From positions 234,911,656 through 234,975,655 of the forward strand of contig NC_039364.1 of the NCBI RefSeq assembly GCF_003573695.1: a stretch of DNA of 64,000 nucleotides, given 5' to 3'. Made by a program: the position numbers and the translations under genes. Positions 23,501 to 39,000 of this stretch are shown here, piece by piece. How positions within the stretch are numbered: position 1 is the first letter of the stretch; every line of letters starts with the position of its first letter. The DNA comes from Papaver somniferum (Eukaryota; Streptophyta; Magnoliopsida; Ranunculales; Papaveraceae). The notes beneath the pieces were generated by a model. The model was not told where the DNA came from. It did not search any database and saw only the letters and a list, made by a program, of their open reading frames with translations.

Positions 23501-25099
23501 ATTCCAGTCAGAACTAGACAAATGATGGATCATTCGAAAGCTTAAATATCATATAACAATATCAAGTATAAAAGGGAACAAAATATTTCAGTTCATTTTG
23601 ACGAAAGCAAAGCATTTGCAGCTGCCTATGATTTTCGTTAAAAATTATGTTTTGCTCTTTGGACCTTGAATTCCAGATAGAACTAGACAAATGATGTCCC
23701 ATTAGAAAGATTACATATAATAGAACAATATCAAGTGTAAAAAGAAACAGAATATTTCAGGTCATTTTGACAAAAACAAAGCATGTACAACTACCTATGC
23801 TTTCCGTTGAAAATTCGGTTTTGCTCTTTGGACCTTCAATTACAGTAAGATTTAGACAATGATGGATCATTAGAAAGCTTACATATCATATAACAATATC
23901 AAATGTAAAAAGGAATAAAATATTTCAGGTCATTTTTGCGAAAGCAAAGCGTATACAGCTACCTCTGATTTTCGTTAAAAATTCGGTTTTGCTCTTTGGA
24001 CCTTCAATTCTAGTCAGAACCAGACAAATGATGGCTCATTAGAAATCTTACATATCATAGAAAAATATCAAGTTTAAAAAGGTACAAAATATTTAAGTTC
24101 ATTTTTAGGTAAGCAAAGCGTGTACAACTGCCTATGCTTTTCGTTGAAAATTCGGTTTTTGCTCTTTGGACCTTCAATTCCAGTCAAAACTAGACAAATG
24201 ATGGCTCATTGGAAAGCTTACATATCATAGAACAATATTAAGTTTAAAAAGGAACAAAATATTTCAGTTCATTTTGACGAAAGCAAAGCGTGTACAGCTG
24301 CCTATGCTTTTCGTTAAAAATTCGGTTTTGCTCTTTGGACCTTTAATTCCAGTCAGAACTAGACAAATGATGGATCATTCGAAAGCTTAAATATCATATA
24401 ACAATATCAAGTATAAAAAGGAACAAAATATTTCAGTTCATTTTGACGAAAGCAAAGCATTTGCAGCTGCCTATGATTTTCGTTAAAAATTCGGTTTTGC
24501 TCTTTGGACCGTCAATTCCAGGCAGAACTAGACAAATGATGGCCCATTAGAAAGCTTACATATCATATAAAAATATCAAGTGTAAAAAGGAACAGAATAT
24601 TTCAGGTCATTTTGACACAAACAAAGCATGTACAACTGCCTATGCTTTTCGTTAGAAATTCGGTTTTGCTCTTTGGACCTTCAATTACAGTCAGATTTAG
24701 ACAAATGATGGCCCATTAGAAAGCTTACATATCATTGAAAAATATCAAGTGTGAAAAAAACAAAATATTCCAGGTCATTTTGACGAAAGCAAAGCATTTG
24801 CAGCTGCCTATGATTTTCGATAAAAATTCGGTTTTGCTCTTTGGACCTTGAATTCCAGGCAGAACTAGACAAATGATGTCCCATTAGAAAGCTTACATAT
24901 CATAGAACAATATCAAGTGTAAAAAGAAACAGAATATTTCAGGTCATTTTGACAAAAACAAAGCATGTACAACTACCTATGCTTTCCGTTGAAAATTCGG
25001 TTTTGCTCTTTGGACCTTCAATTACAGTAAGATTTAGACAAATGATGGATCATTAGAAAGCTTACATATCATATAACAATATCAAGTGTAAAAAGGAAC

Positions 25100-28000
25100 A
25101 AAATATTTCAGGTCATTTTTGCGAAAGCAAAGCGTGTACAGCTACCTATGATTTTCGTTAAAAATTCGGTTTTTCTCTTTGGACCTTCAATTCTAGTCAG
25201 ACTAGACAAATTATGGCCCAATATAAAGCTTACATATTATAGAACAATATCAAGTGTAAAAAGGAACAGAATATTTCAGGTCATTTTGACAAAAACAAAG
25301 CAGGAACAACTGCCTATGCTTTTCGTTAGAAATTCGGTTTTGCTCTTTGGACCTTCAATTACAGTCAGATTTAGACAAATGATGTCTCATTAGAAAGCTT
25401 ACATATCATTGAACAATGTCAAGTGTAAAAAAAAAAAAAAAATTCAGGTTATTTTGACGAAAGCAAAGCGTGTACAACTGCCTATGTTTTTCGTTAAGAA
25501 TTTGGTTTTGCTCTTTGGACCTTCAATTCTAGTCAGAACTAGACAAATAATGGCTCATTAGAAATCTTACATATCATAGAAAAATATCAAGTTTAAAAAG
25601 GTATAAAATATTTAAGTTCATTTTTAGGTAAGCAAAGCGTGTACAACTGCCTATGATTTTCGTTAAAAATTCGGTTTTGCTCTTTGGACCTTCAATTCCA
25701 GTCAGAACTAGACAAATGATGGCCCATTAGAAAGATTACATATCATAGAACAATATCAAGTGTAAAAAGGAACAGAATATTTCAGGTCATTTTGACACAA
25801 ACAAAGCATGTACAACTGCCTATGCTTTTCGTTAGAAATTCGGTTTTTCTCTTTGGACCTTCAATTACAGTCATATTTAGACAAATGATGGCCCATTAGA
25901 AAGCTTACATATCATTGAAAAATATCAAGTGTAAAAAAAACAAAATATTCCAGGTCATTTTGACGAAAGCAAAGCGTGTACAACTGCCTATGCTTTTCGT
26001 TGAAAATTCGGTTTTGCTCTTTGGACCTTCAAATCCAATCAGAACTAGACAAATAATGGATCATTATAAAGCTTACATATCATAGAAAAATATCAAGTGT
26101 AAAAAGGATAAAAATATTTCAGTTCATTTTTACGAAAGCAAAGCGTGTGCCTATGCTTTTCGTTGAATATTCGGTTTTTGCTCTTTGGACCTTCAATTAC
26201 AGTCAGATTTAGACAAATGATGGCTCATTAGAAAGCTTACATATCATTGAACAATATCAGGTGTAAAAAAACAAAATATTTCAGGTCATTTTGACGAAAG
26301 CAAAGCGTGTACAACTGCCTATGCTTTTCGTTGAAAATTCGGTTTTGCTCTTTGGACCTTCAGATCAAATCAGAACTAGACAAATAATGGATCATTATAA
26401 ATCTTACATATCATAGAAAAATATAAAGTGTAAAAAGGATAAAAATATTTCAGGTCATTTTTACGAAAGCAAAGCGTGTGCCTATGCTTTTCGTTGAAAA
26501 TTCGGTTTTTCTCTTTGGACCTTCAATTCTAGTCAGAACTAGAGAAATGACGGCTCATTAGAAATCTTACATATCATAGAACAATATCAAGTTTAAAAAG
26601 GTACAAAATATTTAAGTTCATTTTTAGGTAAGCAGAGCGTGTACTCGTTGAAAATTCGGTTTTTGCTCTTTGGACCTTCAATTCCAGTCAGAACTAGGCA
26701 AATGATGGCTCATTAGAAAGCTTACATATCATAGAACAATATCAAGTTTAAAAAGGAACAAAATATTTGAGGTCATTTTGACAAAAGAAAAGCGTGTACA
26801 GCTGCCTATGCTTTTTGTTAAAAATTCGGTTTTGCTCTTTGGACCTTTAATTAAAGTCAGTTTTAGACAAATGATGGCTCATTAGAAATATTACATATCA
26901 TATAACAATATCAAGTGTAAAAAGGAACAAAATATTTCAGGTCATTTTGACAAAAACAATGCATGTACAACTGCCTATGCTTTTCGTTAGAAATTCGGTT
27001 TTGCTCTTTGGACCTTCAATTACAGTCAGATTTAGACAAATGATGGCTCATTAGAAAGCTTACATATCATTGAACAATATCAAGTGTAAAAAAAACAAAA
27101 TATTTCAGGTCATTTTGACGAAAGCAAAGCGTGTACAACTGCCTATGCTTTTCGTTGAAAATTCAGTTTTGCTCTTTGGACCTTCAGATCCAATCAGAAC
27201 TAGATAAATAATGGATCATTATAAAGCTTACATATCATAGAAAAATATCAAGTGTAAAAAGGATAAAAATATTTCAGTTCATTTTGACGAAAGCAAAGCG
27301 TGCACAGCTGCAAATGCTTTTCGTTAAAAATTCGATTTTGCTCTTTGGACCTTAAATTACAGTCAAAACTAGACAAATGACGGCTCATTAGAAAGCTTAC
27401 ATATCATAGAACAATATCAAGTTTAAAAAGGTACAAAATATTTAAGTTCATTTTTAGGTAAGCAAAGCGTGTACAACTGCCTATGCTTTTCGTTGAAAAT
27501 TCGGTTTTTTCCCTTTGGACCTTCAATTCCAGTCAGAACTAGACAAATGATGGCTCATTAGAAAACTTACATATCATAGAACAATATCAAGTTTAAAAAG
27601 GAACAAAATATTTAAGTTCATTTTTAGGTAAGCAAAGCGTGTACAGCTAGCTGCCTATGCTTTTTGTTAAAAATTCGGTTTTGCTCTTTGGACCTTCAAT
27701 TCCAGTCAGAACTAGACAAATGATGGCCCATTAGAAAGATTACATATCATAGAACAATATCAAGTGTAAAAAGGAACAGAATATTTCAGGTCATTTTGAC
27801 AAAAACAAAGCATGTACAACTGCCTATGCTTTTCGTTAGAAATTCGGTTTTGCTCTTTAGACCTTCAATTACAGTCAGATTTAGACAAATGATGTCTCAT
27901 TAGAAAGCTTACATATCATTGAACAATGTCAAGTGTAAAAAAAAAAAAAAATCAGGTTATTTTGACGAAAGCAAAGCGTGTACAACTGCCTATGTTTTTC

Positions 28001-30043
28001 GTTAAGAATTCGGTTTTGCTCTTTGGACCTTCAATTCTAGTCAGAACTAGACAAATAATGGCTCATTAGAAAGCTTACATATCATAGAAAAATATCAAGT
28101 TTAAAAAGGTATAAAATATTTAAGTTCATTTTTAGGTAAGCAAAGCGTGTACAACTGCCTATGGTTTTCGTTGAAAATTCGGTTTTCTCTTTGGACCTTC
28201 AATTCCAGTCAGAACTAGACAAGTGATGGCCCATTAGAAAGCTTACATATCATAGAACAATATCAAGTGTAAAAAGGAACAGAATATTTGAGGTCATTTT
28301 GACAAAAGCAAAGCGTGTACAGCTGCCTATGCTTTTCGTTAAAAATTCTGTTTTGCTCTTGGGACTTTGAATTACAGTCAGATTTAGACAAATATGGCTC
28401 ATTAGAAAGCTTACATATCATAGAACAAAATCAAGTGTAAAAAGGAAAAAAATATTTCAGGTCATTTTTGCGAAAGCAAAGCGTGTACAGCTACCTATGA
28501 TTTTCGTTAAAAATTCGGTTTTGCTCTTTGGACCTTCAATTCCAGTCAGAACTAGACAAATGATGGCCCATTAGAAAGATTACATATCATAGAACAATAT
28601 CAAGTGTAAAAAGGAACAGAATATTTCAGGTCATTTTGACACAAACAAAGCATGTACAACTGCCTATGCTTTTCGTTAGAAATTCGGTTTTGCTCTTTGG
28701 ACCTTCAATTACAGTCATATTTAGACAAATGATGGCCCATTAGAAAGCTTACATATCATTGAAAAATATCAAGTGTAAAAAAAACAAAATATTCCAGGTC
28801 ATTTTGACGAAAGCAAAGCGTGTACAACTGCCTATGCTTTTCGTTGAAAATTCGGTTTTGCTCTTTGGACCTTCAAATCCAATCAGAACTAGACAAATAA
28901 TGGATCATTATAAAGCTTACATATCATAGAAAAATATCAAGTGTAAAAAGGATAAAAATATTTCAGTTCATTTTTACGAAAGCAAAGCGTGTGCCTATGC
29001 TTTTCGTTGAATCGGTTTTTGCTCTTTGGACCTTCAATTACAGTCAGATTTAGACAAATGATGGCTCATTAGAAAGCTTACATATCATTGAACAATATCA
29101 GGTGTAAAAAAACAAAATATTTCAGGTCATTTTGACGAAAGCAAAGCGTGTACAACTGCCTATGCTTTTCGTTGAAAATTCGGTTTTGCTCTTTGGACCT
29201 TCAGATCAAATCAGAACTAGACAAATAATGGATCATTATAAATCTTACATATCATAGAAAAATATAAAGTGTAAAAAGGATAAAAATATTTCAGGTCATT
29301 TTTACGAAAGCAAAGCGTGTGCCTATGCTTTTCGTTGAAAATTCGGTTTTGCTCTTTGGACCTTCAATTCTAGTCAGAACTAGAGAAATGACGGCTCATT
29401 AGAAATCTTACATATCATAGAACAATATCAAGTTTAAAAAGGTACAAAATATTTAAGTTCATTTTTAGGTAAGCAGAGCGTGTACTCGTTGAAAATTCGG
29501 TTTTTGCTCTTTGGACCTTCAATTCCAGTCAGAACTAGGCAAATGATGGCTCATTAGAAAGCTTACATATCATAGAACAATATCAAGTTTAAAAAGGAAC
29601 AAAATATTTGAGGTCATTTTGACAAAAGAAAAGCGTGTACAGCTGCCTATGCTTTTTGTTAAAAATTCGGTTTTGCTCTTTGGACCTTTAATTAAAGTCA
29701 GTTTTAGACAAATGATGGCTCATTAGAAATATTACATATCATATAACAATATCAAGTGTAAAAAGGAACAAAATATTTCAGGTCATTTTGACAAAAACAA
29801 TGCATGTACAACTGCCTATGCTTTTCGTTAGAAATTCGGTTTTGCTCTTTGGACCTTCAATTACAGTCAGATTTAGACAAATGATGGCTCATTAGAAAGC
29901 TTACATATCATTGAACAATATCAAGTGTAAAAAAAACAAAATATTTCAGGTCATTTTGACGAAAGCAAAGCGTGTACAACTGCCTATGCTTTTCGTTGAA
30001 AATTCAGTTTTGCTCTTTGGACCTTCAGATCCAATCAGAACTG
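25100..30043 (+). repeat. Satellite block repeated at 2841/2844-bp offset
   Basis: CAGATCAAATCAGAAC at 26361 and 29202 and AGCAGAGCGTGTACTCG at 26631 and 29472 are both 2841 bp apart. Upstream markers (near 25687 and 28531) are 2844 apart, a 3-bp deletion near 29008 explaining the change. Further upstream, GAACAATGTCAAG at 25411 and 27921 is only 2510 apart, so the later copy gained about two monomers. The second copy ends abruptly at 30043, where AATCAGAACT joins GATTACATATC. Confidence 0.75.
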
Positions 30044-33000
30044 ATTACATATCATAGAACAATATCAAGTGTAAAAAGGAACAGAATATTTCAGGTCATT
30101 TTGACAAAAACAAAGCATGTACAACTGCCTATGCTTTTCGTTAGAAATTCGGTTTTGCTCTTTAGACCTTCAATTACAGTCAGATTTAGACAAATGATGG
30201 CTCATTAGAAAGCTTACATATCATTTAACAATATCAAGTGTAAAAAAAACAAAATATTTCAGGTCATTTTGACGAAAGCAAAGCGTGTACAACTGCCTAT
30301 GCTTTTCGTTGAAAATTCAGTTTTGCTCTTTCGACCTTCAGATCCAATCAGAACTAGATAAATAATGGATCATTATAAAGCTTACATATCATAGAAAAAT
30401 ATCAAGTGTAAAAAGGATAAAAATATTTCAGTTCATTTTGACGAAAGCAAAGCGTGTACAGCTGCCAATGCTTTTCGTTAAAAATTCGGTTTTGCTCTTT
30501 GGACCTTCAATTCTAGTCAAAACTAGACAAATGATGGCTCATTAGAAATATTACATATCATATAACAATATCAAGTTTAAAAAGGAACAAAATATTTAAG
30601 TTCATTTTTAGTTAAGCAAAGCATGTACAACTGCCTATGCTTTTCGTTGAAAATTCGGTTTTTGCTCTTTAGACCTTCAATTCCAGTCAGAATTAGACAA
30701 ATGAAGGCTCATTAGAAAGCTTACATATCATAGAACAATATCAAGTTTAAAAAGGAACAAAATATCTCAGTTCATTTTGACGAAAGCAAAGCGTGTACAA
30801 CTGCCTATGCTTTTCTTTAAAAATTCGGTTTTGCTCTTTGGACCTTCAATTCTAGTCAGAACTAGACAAATATTGGCTCATTAAAAAGCTTACATATCAT
30901 AGAACAATATGAAATTCAAAAAGGAACAAAATATTTGAGTTCATTTTTAGGTAAGCAAAGCATGTACAACTGCCTAAGCTTTTCGTTGAAAATTCGGTTT
31001 TGCTCTTTGGACGTTCAATTCCAGTCAGAACTAGACAAATGATGGCCCATTAGAAAGCTTACATATCATGAACAATATCAATTGTAAAAAGGAACAGAAT
31101 ATATGAGGTCATTTTGACAAAAGCAAAGCATGTACTGCTGCCTATGCTTTTCGTTAAAAATTCGGTTTTGCTCTTTGGACCTTCAATTACAGTCAGATTT
31201 AGACAAATATGGCTCATTAGAAAGCTTACATATCATAGAACAAAATCAAGTGTAAAAAGGAACAAAATATTTCAGGTCATTTTTGCGAAAGCAAAGAGTG
31301 TACAGCTGCCTATGCTTTTCGTTAGAAATTCGGTTTTGCTCTTTGGACCTTCACTTACAGTCATATTTAGACAAATGATGGCTCATTAGAAAGCTTACAT
31401 ATCATTGAACAATATCAAGTGTAAAAAAAATAAAATATTTCAGGTCATTTTGAAGAAAGCAAAGCGTGTACAACTGCCTATGCTTTTCGTTGAAAATTTG
31501 GTTTTGCTCTTTGGACCTTCAATTCCAGTCAGAACTAGACAAATTATGGCTCATTGGAAAGCTTACATATCATAGAACAATATGAAATTCAAAAAGGAAC
31601 AAAATATTTAAGTTCATTTTTAGGTAAGCAAAGCATGTACAACTGCCTAAGCTTTTCGTTGAAAATTCGGTTTTGCTCTTTGGACCTTCAATTCCAGTCA
31701 GAACTAGACAAATGATGGCCCATTAGAAAGCTTACATATCATAGAACAATATCAAGTGTAAAAAGGAACAGAATATTTCAGGTCATTTTGACAAAAACAA
31801 AGCATGTACAACTGCCTATCGTTTTCGTTAGAAATTCGGTTTTGCTCTTTGGACCTTCAATTACAGTCAGATTTAGACAAATATGGCTCATTAGAAAGCT
31901 TACATATCATAGAACAAAATCAAGTGTAAAAAAAATAAAATATTTCAGGTCATTTTGACGAAAGCCTATGCTTTTCGTTGAAAATTCGGTTTTTGCTCTT
32001 TGGACCTTCAATTCCAGTCAGAACTAGACAAATGATGGCTCATTATAAAGCTTACATATCATAGAACAATATCAAGTTTAAAAAGGAACAAAATATCTCA
32101 GTTCATTTTGACGAAAGCAAAGCGTGTACAGCTGCCAATGCTTTTCGTTAAAAATTCGGTTTTGCTCTTTGGACCTTCAATTCTAGTCAGAACTAGACAA
32201 ATGATGGATCATTAGAAAGCTTACATATCATAGAACAATATCAAGTTTAAAAAGGAACAAAATATTTCAGTTCATTTTTAGGTAAGCAAAGCGTGTACAG
32301 CTAGCTGCCTATGCTTTTCGTTAAAAATTCGGTTTTGCTCTTTGGATCTTCAGTTACAGTCAGATTTAGACAAATGATGGCTCATTAGAAAGCTTACATA
32401 TCATAGAACAATATCAAGTTTAAAAAGGAACAAAATATCTCAGTTCATTTTGACGAAAGCAAAGCGTGTACAACTGCCTATGCTTTTCGTTAAAAATTCG
32501 GTTTTGCTCTTTGGACCTTTAATTCTAGTCAGAACTAGACAAATGATGGCCCATTAGAAAGCTTACATATCATAGAACAATATCAAGTGTAAAATGGAAC
32601 ATAATATTTCAGGTCATTTTGACAAAAACAATGCATGTACAACTGCCTATGTTTTTCGTTAGAAATTCGGTTTTGCTCTTTGGACCTTCAATTCCAGTCA
32701 GAACTAGACAAATGAAGTCTCATTAGAAAGCTTACATATCATATAAAAATATCAAGTGTAAAAAGGAACAGAATATTTGAGGTCATTTTGACAAAAGCAA
32801 AGCGTGTACAGCTGCATATGCTTTTCGTTAAAAATTCTGTTTTGCTATTTGGACTTTCAATTACAGTCAGATTTAGACAAATATGGCTCATTAGAAAGCT
32901 TACATATCATAGAACAAAATCAAGTGTAAAAAGGAAAAAAATATTTCAGGTCATTTTTGCGAAAGCAAAGCGTGTACAGCTACCTATGATTTTCGTTAAA

Positions 33001-36000
33001 AATTCGGTTTTGCTCTTTGGACCTTCAATTCCAGTCAGAACTAGACAAATGATGTCCCATTAGAAAGATTACATATCATAGAACAATATCAAGTGTAAAA
33101 AGGAACAGAATATTTCAGGTCATTTTGACACAAACAAAGCATGTACAACTGCCTATGCTTTTCGTTAGAAATTCGGTTTTGCTCTTTGGACCTTCAGTTA
33201 CAGTCAGAGTTAGACAAATGATGTCCCATTAGAAAGCTTACATATCATTGAAAAATATCAAGTGTAAAAAAAACAAAATATTCCAGGTCATTTTGACGAA
33301 AGCAAAGCGTGTACAACTGCCTATGCTTTTCGTTGAAAATTCGGTTTTCCTCTTTGGACCTTCAAATCCAATCAGAACTAGACAAATAATGGATCATTAT
33401 AAAGCTTACATATCATAGAAAAATATCAAGTGTAAAAAGGATAAAAATATTTCAGTTCATTTTTACGAAAGCAAAGCGTGTGCCTATGCTTTTCGTTGAA
33501 TATTCGGTTTTTGCTCTTTGGACCTTCAATTACAGTCAGATTTAGACAAATGATGGCTCATTAGAAAGCTTACATATCATTGAACAATATCAGGTGTAAA
33601 AAAACAAAATATTTCAGGTCATTTTGACGAAAGCAAAGCGTGTACAACTGCCTATGCTTTTCGTTGAAAATTCGGTTTTGCTCTTTGGACCTTCAGATCC
33701 AATCAGAACTAGACAAATAATGGATCATTATAAATCTTACATATCATAGAAAAATATAAAGTGTAAAAAGGATAAAAATATTTCAGGTCATTTTTACGAA
33801 AGCAAAGCGTGTGCCTATGCTTTTCGTTGAAAATTCGGTTTTGCTCTTTGGACCTTTAATTACAGTCAGTTTTAGACAAATGATGGCTCATTAGAAATAT
33901 TACATATCATATAACAATATCAAGTGTAAAAAGGAACAAAATATTTCAGGTCATTTTGACAAAAACAATGCATGTACAACTGCCTATGCTTTTCGTTAGA
34001 AATTCGGTTTTGCTCTTTGGACCTTCAATTACAGTCAGATTTAGACAAATGATGGCTCATTAGAAAGCTTACATATCATTGAACAATATCAAGTGTAAAA
34101 AAAACAAAATATTTCAGGTCATTTTGACGAAAGCAAAGCGTGTACAACTGCCTATGCTTTTCGTTGAAAATTCAGTTTTGCTCTTTGGACCTTCAGATCC
34201 AATCAGAACTAGATAAATAATGGATCATTATAAAGCTTACATATCATAGAAAAATATCAAGTGTAAAAAGGATAAAAATATTTCAGTTCATTTTGACGAA
34301 AGCAAAGCGTGTACAGCTGCAAATGCTTTTCGTTAAAAATTCGATTTTGCTCTTTGGACCTTCAATTACAGTCAAAACTAGACAAATGACGGCTCATTAG
34401 AAAGCTTACATATCATAGAACAATATCAAGTTTAAAAAGGTACAAAATATTTAAGTTCATTTTTAGGTAAGCAAAGCGTGTACAACTGCCTATGCTTTTC
34501 GTTGAAAATTCGGTTTTTTCCCTTTGGACCTTCAATTCCCGTCAGAACTAGACAAATGATGGCTCATTAGAAAACTTACATATCATAGAACAATATCAAG
34601 TTTAAAAAGGAACAAAATATTTAAGTTCATTTTTAGGTAAGCAAAGCGTGTACAGCTAGCTGCCTATGCTTTTTGTTAAAAATTCGGTTTTGCTCTTTGG
34701 ACCTTCAATTCCAGTAAGAACTAGACAAATGATGGCCCATTAGAAAGATTACATATCATAGAACAATATCAAGTGTAAAAAGGAACAGAATATTTCAGGT
34801 CATTTTGACAAAAACAAAGCATGTACAACTGCCTATGCTTTTCGTTAGAAATTCGGTTTTGCTCTTTAGACCTTCAATTACAGTCAGATTTAGACAAATG
34901 ATGGCTCATTATAAGGCTTACATATCATTTAACAATATCAAGTGTAAAAAAAACAAAATATTTCAGGTCATTTTGACGAAAGCAAAGCGTGTACAACTGC
35001 CTATGCTTTTCGTTGAAAATTCAGTTTTGCTCTTTCGACCTTCAGATCCAATCAGAACTAGATAAATAATGGATCATTATAAAGCTTACATATCATAGAA
35101 AAATATCAAGTGTAAAAAGGATAAAAATATTTCAGTTCATTTTGACGAAAGCAAAGCGTGTACAGCTGCCAATGCTTTTCGTTAAAAATTCGGTTTTGCT
35201 CTTTGGACCTTCAATTCTAGTCAAAACTAGACAAATGATGGCTCATTAGAAATATTACATATCATATAACAATATCAATTTTAAAAAGGAACAAAATATT
35301 TAAGTTCATTTTTAGTTAAGCAAAGCATGTACAACTGCCTATGCTTTTCGTTGAAAATTCGGTTTTTGCTCTTTAGACCTTCAATTCCAGTCAGAATTAT
35401 ACAAATGAAGGCTCATTAGAAAGCTTACATATCATAGAACAATATCAAGTTTAAAAAGGAACAAAATATCTCAGTTCATTTTGACGAAAGCAAAGCGTGT
35501 ACAACTGCCTATGCTTTTCTTTAAAAATTCGGTTTTGCTCTTTGGACCTTCAATTCTAGTCAGAACTAGACAAATATTGGCTCATTAGAAAGCTTACATA
35601 TCATAGAACAATATGAAATTCAAAAAGGAACAAAATATTTAAGTTCATTTTTAGGTAAGCAAAGCATGTACAACTGCCTAAGCTTTTCGTTGAAAATTCG
35701 GTTTTGCTCTTTGGACCTTCAATTCCAGTCAGAACTAGACAAATGATGGCCCATTAGAAAGCTTACATATCATAGAACAATATCAAGTGTAAAATGGAAC
35801 ATAATATTTCAGGTCATTTTGACAAAAACAATGCATGTACAACTGCCTATGTTTTTCGTTAGAAATTCGGTTTTGCTCTTTGGACCTTCAATTCCAGTCA
35901 GAACTAGACAAATGAAGTCTCATTAGAAAGCTTACATATCATAGAAAAATATCAATTGTAAAAAGGAACAGAATATTTTAGGTCATTTTGACAAAAGCAA

Positions 36001-39000
36001 AGCGTGTACAGCTGCCTATGCTTTTCGTTAAAAATTCGGTTTTGCTCTTTGGACCTTCAATTACAGTCAGATTTAGACAAATATGGCTCATTAGAAAGCT
36101 TACATATCATAGAACAAAATCAAGTGTAAAAAGGAACAAAATATTTCAGGTCATTTTTGCGAAAGCAAAGAGTGTACAGCTGCCTATGCTTTTCGTTAGA
36201 AATTCGGTTTTGCTCTTTGGACCTTCACTTACAGTCATATTTAGACAAATGATGGCTCATTAGAAAGCTTACATATCGTTGAACAATATCAAGTGTAAAA
36301 GAAATAAAATATTTCAGGTCATTTTGACGAAAGCAAAGCGTGTACAACTGCCTATGCTTTTCGTTGAAAATTTGGTTTTGCTCTTTGGACCTTCAATTCC
36401 AGTCAGAACTAGACAAATGATGGCTCATTGGAAAGCTTACATATCATAGAACAATATGAAATTCAAAAAGGAACAAAATATTTAAGTTCATTTTTAGATA
36501 AGCAAAGCATGTACAACTGCCTAAGCTTTTCGTTGAAAATTCGGTTTTGCTCTTTGGACCTTCAATTCCAGTCAGAACTAGACAAATGATGGCCCATTAG
36601 AAAGCTTACATATCATAGAACAATATCAAGTGTAAAAAGGAACAGAATATTTCAGGTCATTTTGACAATAACAAAGCATGTACAACTGCCTATGGTTTTC
36701 GTTAGAAATTCGGTTTTGCTCTTTGGACCTTCAATTACAGTCAGATTTAGACAAATATGGCTCATTAGAAAGCTTACATATCATAGAACAAAATCAAGTG
36801 TAAAAAAAATAAAATATTTCAGGTCATTTTGACGAAAGCCTATGCTTTTCGTTGAAAATTCGGTTTTTGCTCTTTGGACCTTCAATTCCAGTCAGAACTA
36901 GACAAATGATGGCTCATTATAAAGCTTACATATCATAGAACAATATCAAGTTTAAAAAGGAACAAAATATCTCAGTTCATTTTGACGAAAGCAAAGCGTG
37001 TACAGCTGCCAATGCTTTTCGTTAAAAATTCGGTTTTGCTCTTTGGACCTTCAATTCTAGTCAGAACTAGACAAATGATGGATCATTAGAAAGCTTACAT
37101 ATCATAGAACAATATCAAGTTTAAAAAGGAACAAAATATTTCAGTTCATTTTTAGGTAAGCAAAGCGTGTACAGCTAGCTGCCTATGCTTTTCGTTAAAA
37201 ATTCGGTTTTGCTCTTTGGATCTTCAGTTACAGTCAGATTTAGACAAATGATGGCTCATTAGAAAGCTTACATATCATAGAACAATATCAAGTTTAAAAG
37301 GGAACAAAATATCTCAGTTCATTTTGACGAAAGCAAAGCGTGTACAACTGCCTATGCTTTTCGTTAAAAATTCGGTTTTGCTCTTTGGACCTTCAATTCT
37401 AGTCAGAACTAGACAAATGATGGCCCATTAGAAAGCTTACATATCATAGAACAATATCAAGTGTAAAATGGAACATAATATTTCAGGTCATTTTGACAAA
37501 AACAATGCATGTACAACTGCCTATGTTTTTCGTTAGAAATTCGGTTTTGCTCTTTGGACCTTCAATTCCAGTCAGAACTAGACAAATGAAGTCTCATTAG
37601 AAAGCTTACATATCATAGAAAAATATCAAGTGTAAAAAGGAACAAAATATTTGAGGTCATTTTGACAAAAGCAAAGCGTGTACAGCTGCATATGCTTTTC
37701 GTTAAAAATTTTGTTTTGCTCTTTGGACTTTCAATTACAGTCAGATTTAGACAAATATGGCTCATTAGAAAGCTTACATATCATAGAACAAAATCAAGTG
37801 TAAAAAGGAAAAAAATATTTCAGGTCATTTTTGCGAAAGCAAAGCGTGTACAGCTACCTATGATTTTCGTTAAAAATTCGGTTTTGCTCTTTGGACCTTC
37901 AATTCCAGTCAGAACTAGACAAATGATGTCCCATTAGAAAGATTACATATCATAGAACAATATCAAGTGTAAAAAGGAACAAAATATTTCAGGTCATTTT
38001 GACACAAACAAAGCATGTACAACTGCCTATGCTTTTCGTTAGAAATTCGGTTTTGCTCTTTGGACCTTCAGTTACAGTCAGAGTTAGACAAGTGATGGCC
38101 CATTACAAAGCTTACATATCATTGAAAAATATCAAGTGTAAAAAAAACAAAATATTCCAGGTCATTTTGACGAAAGCAAAGCGTGTACAACTGCCTATGC
38201 TTTTCATTGAAAATTCGGTTTTGCTCTTTGGACCTTCAAATCCAATCAGAACTAGACAAATAATGGATCATTATAAAGCTTACATATCAAAGAAAAATAT
38301 CAAGTGTAAAAAGGATAAAAATATTTCAGGTCATTTTTACGAAAGCAAAGCGTGTGCCTATGCTTTTCGTTGAAAATTCGGTTTTTGCTCTTTGGACCTT
38401 CAATTCCAGTCAGAACTAGACAAATGATGGATCATTAGAAAGATTACATATCATAGAACAATATCAAGTTTAAAAAGGAACAAAATATCTCAGTTCATTT
38501 TGACGAAAGCAAAGCGTGTACAGCTGCCTATGCTTTTCGTTAAAAATTCGGTTTTGCTCTTTGGACCTTCAGATCCAATCAGAACTAGACAAATAATGGA
38601 TCATTATAAAGCTTACATATCATAGAAAAATATCAAGTGTAAAAAGGATAAAAATATTTCAGGTCATTTTTACGAAAGCAAAGCGTGTGCCTATGCTTTT
38701 CGTTGAAAATTCGGTTTTGCTCTTTGGACCTTCAATTCTAGTCAGAACTAGACAAATGACGGCTCATTAGAAAGCTTACATATCATAGAACAATATCAAG
38801 TTTAAAAAGGTACAAAATATTTAAGTTCATTTTTAGGTAAGCAAAGCGTGTACAACTGCCTATGCTTTTCGTTGAAAATTCGGTTTTTGCTCTTTGGACC
38901 TTCAATTCCAGTCAGAACTAGACAAATGATGGCTCATTAGAAAACTTACATATCATAGAACAATATCAAGTTTAAAAAGGAACAAAATATTTAAGTTCAT

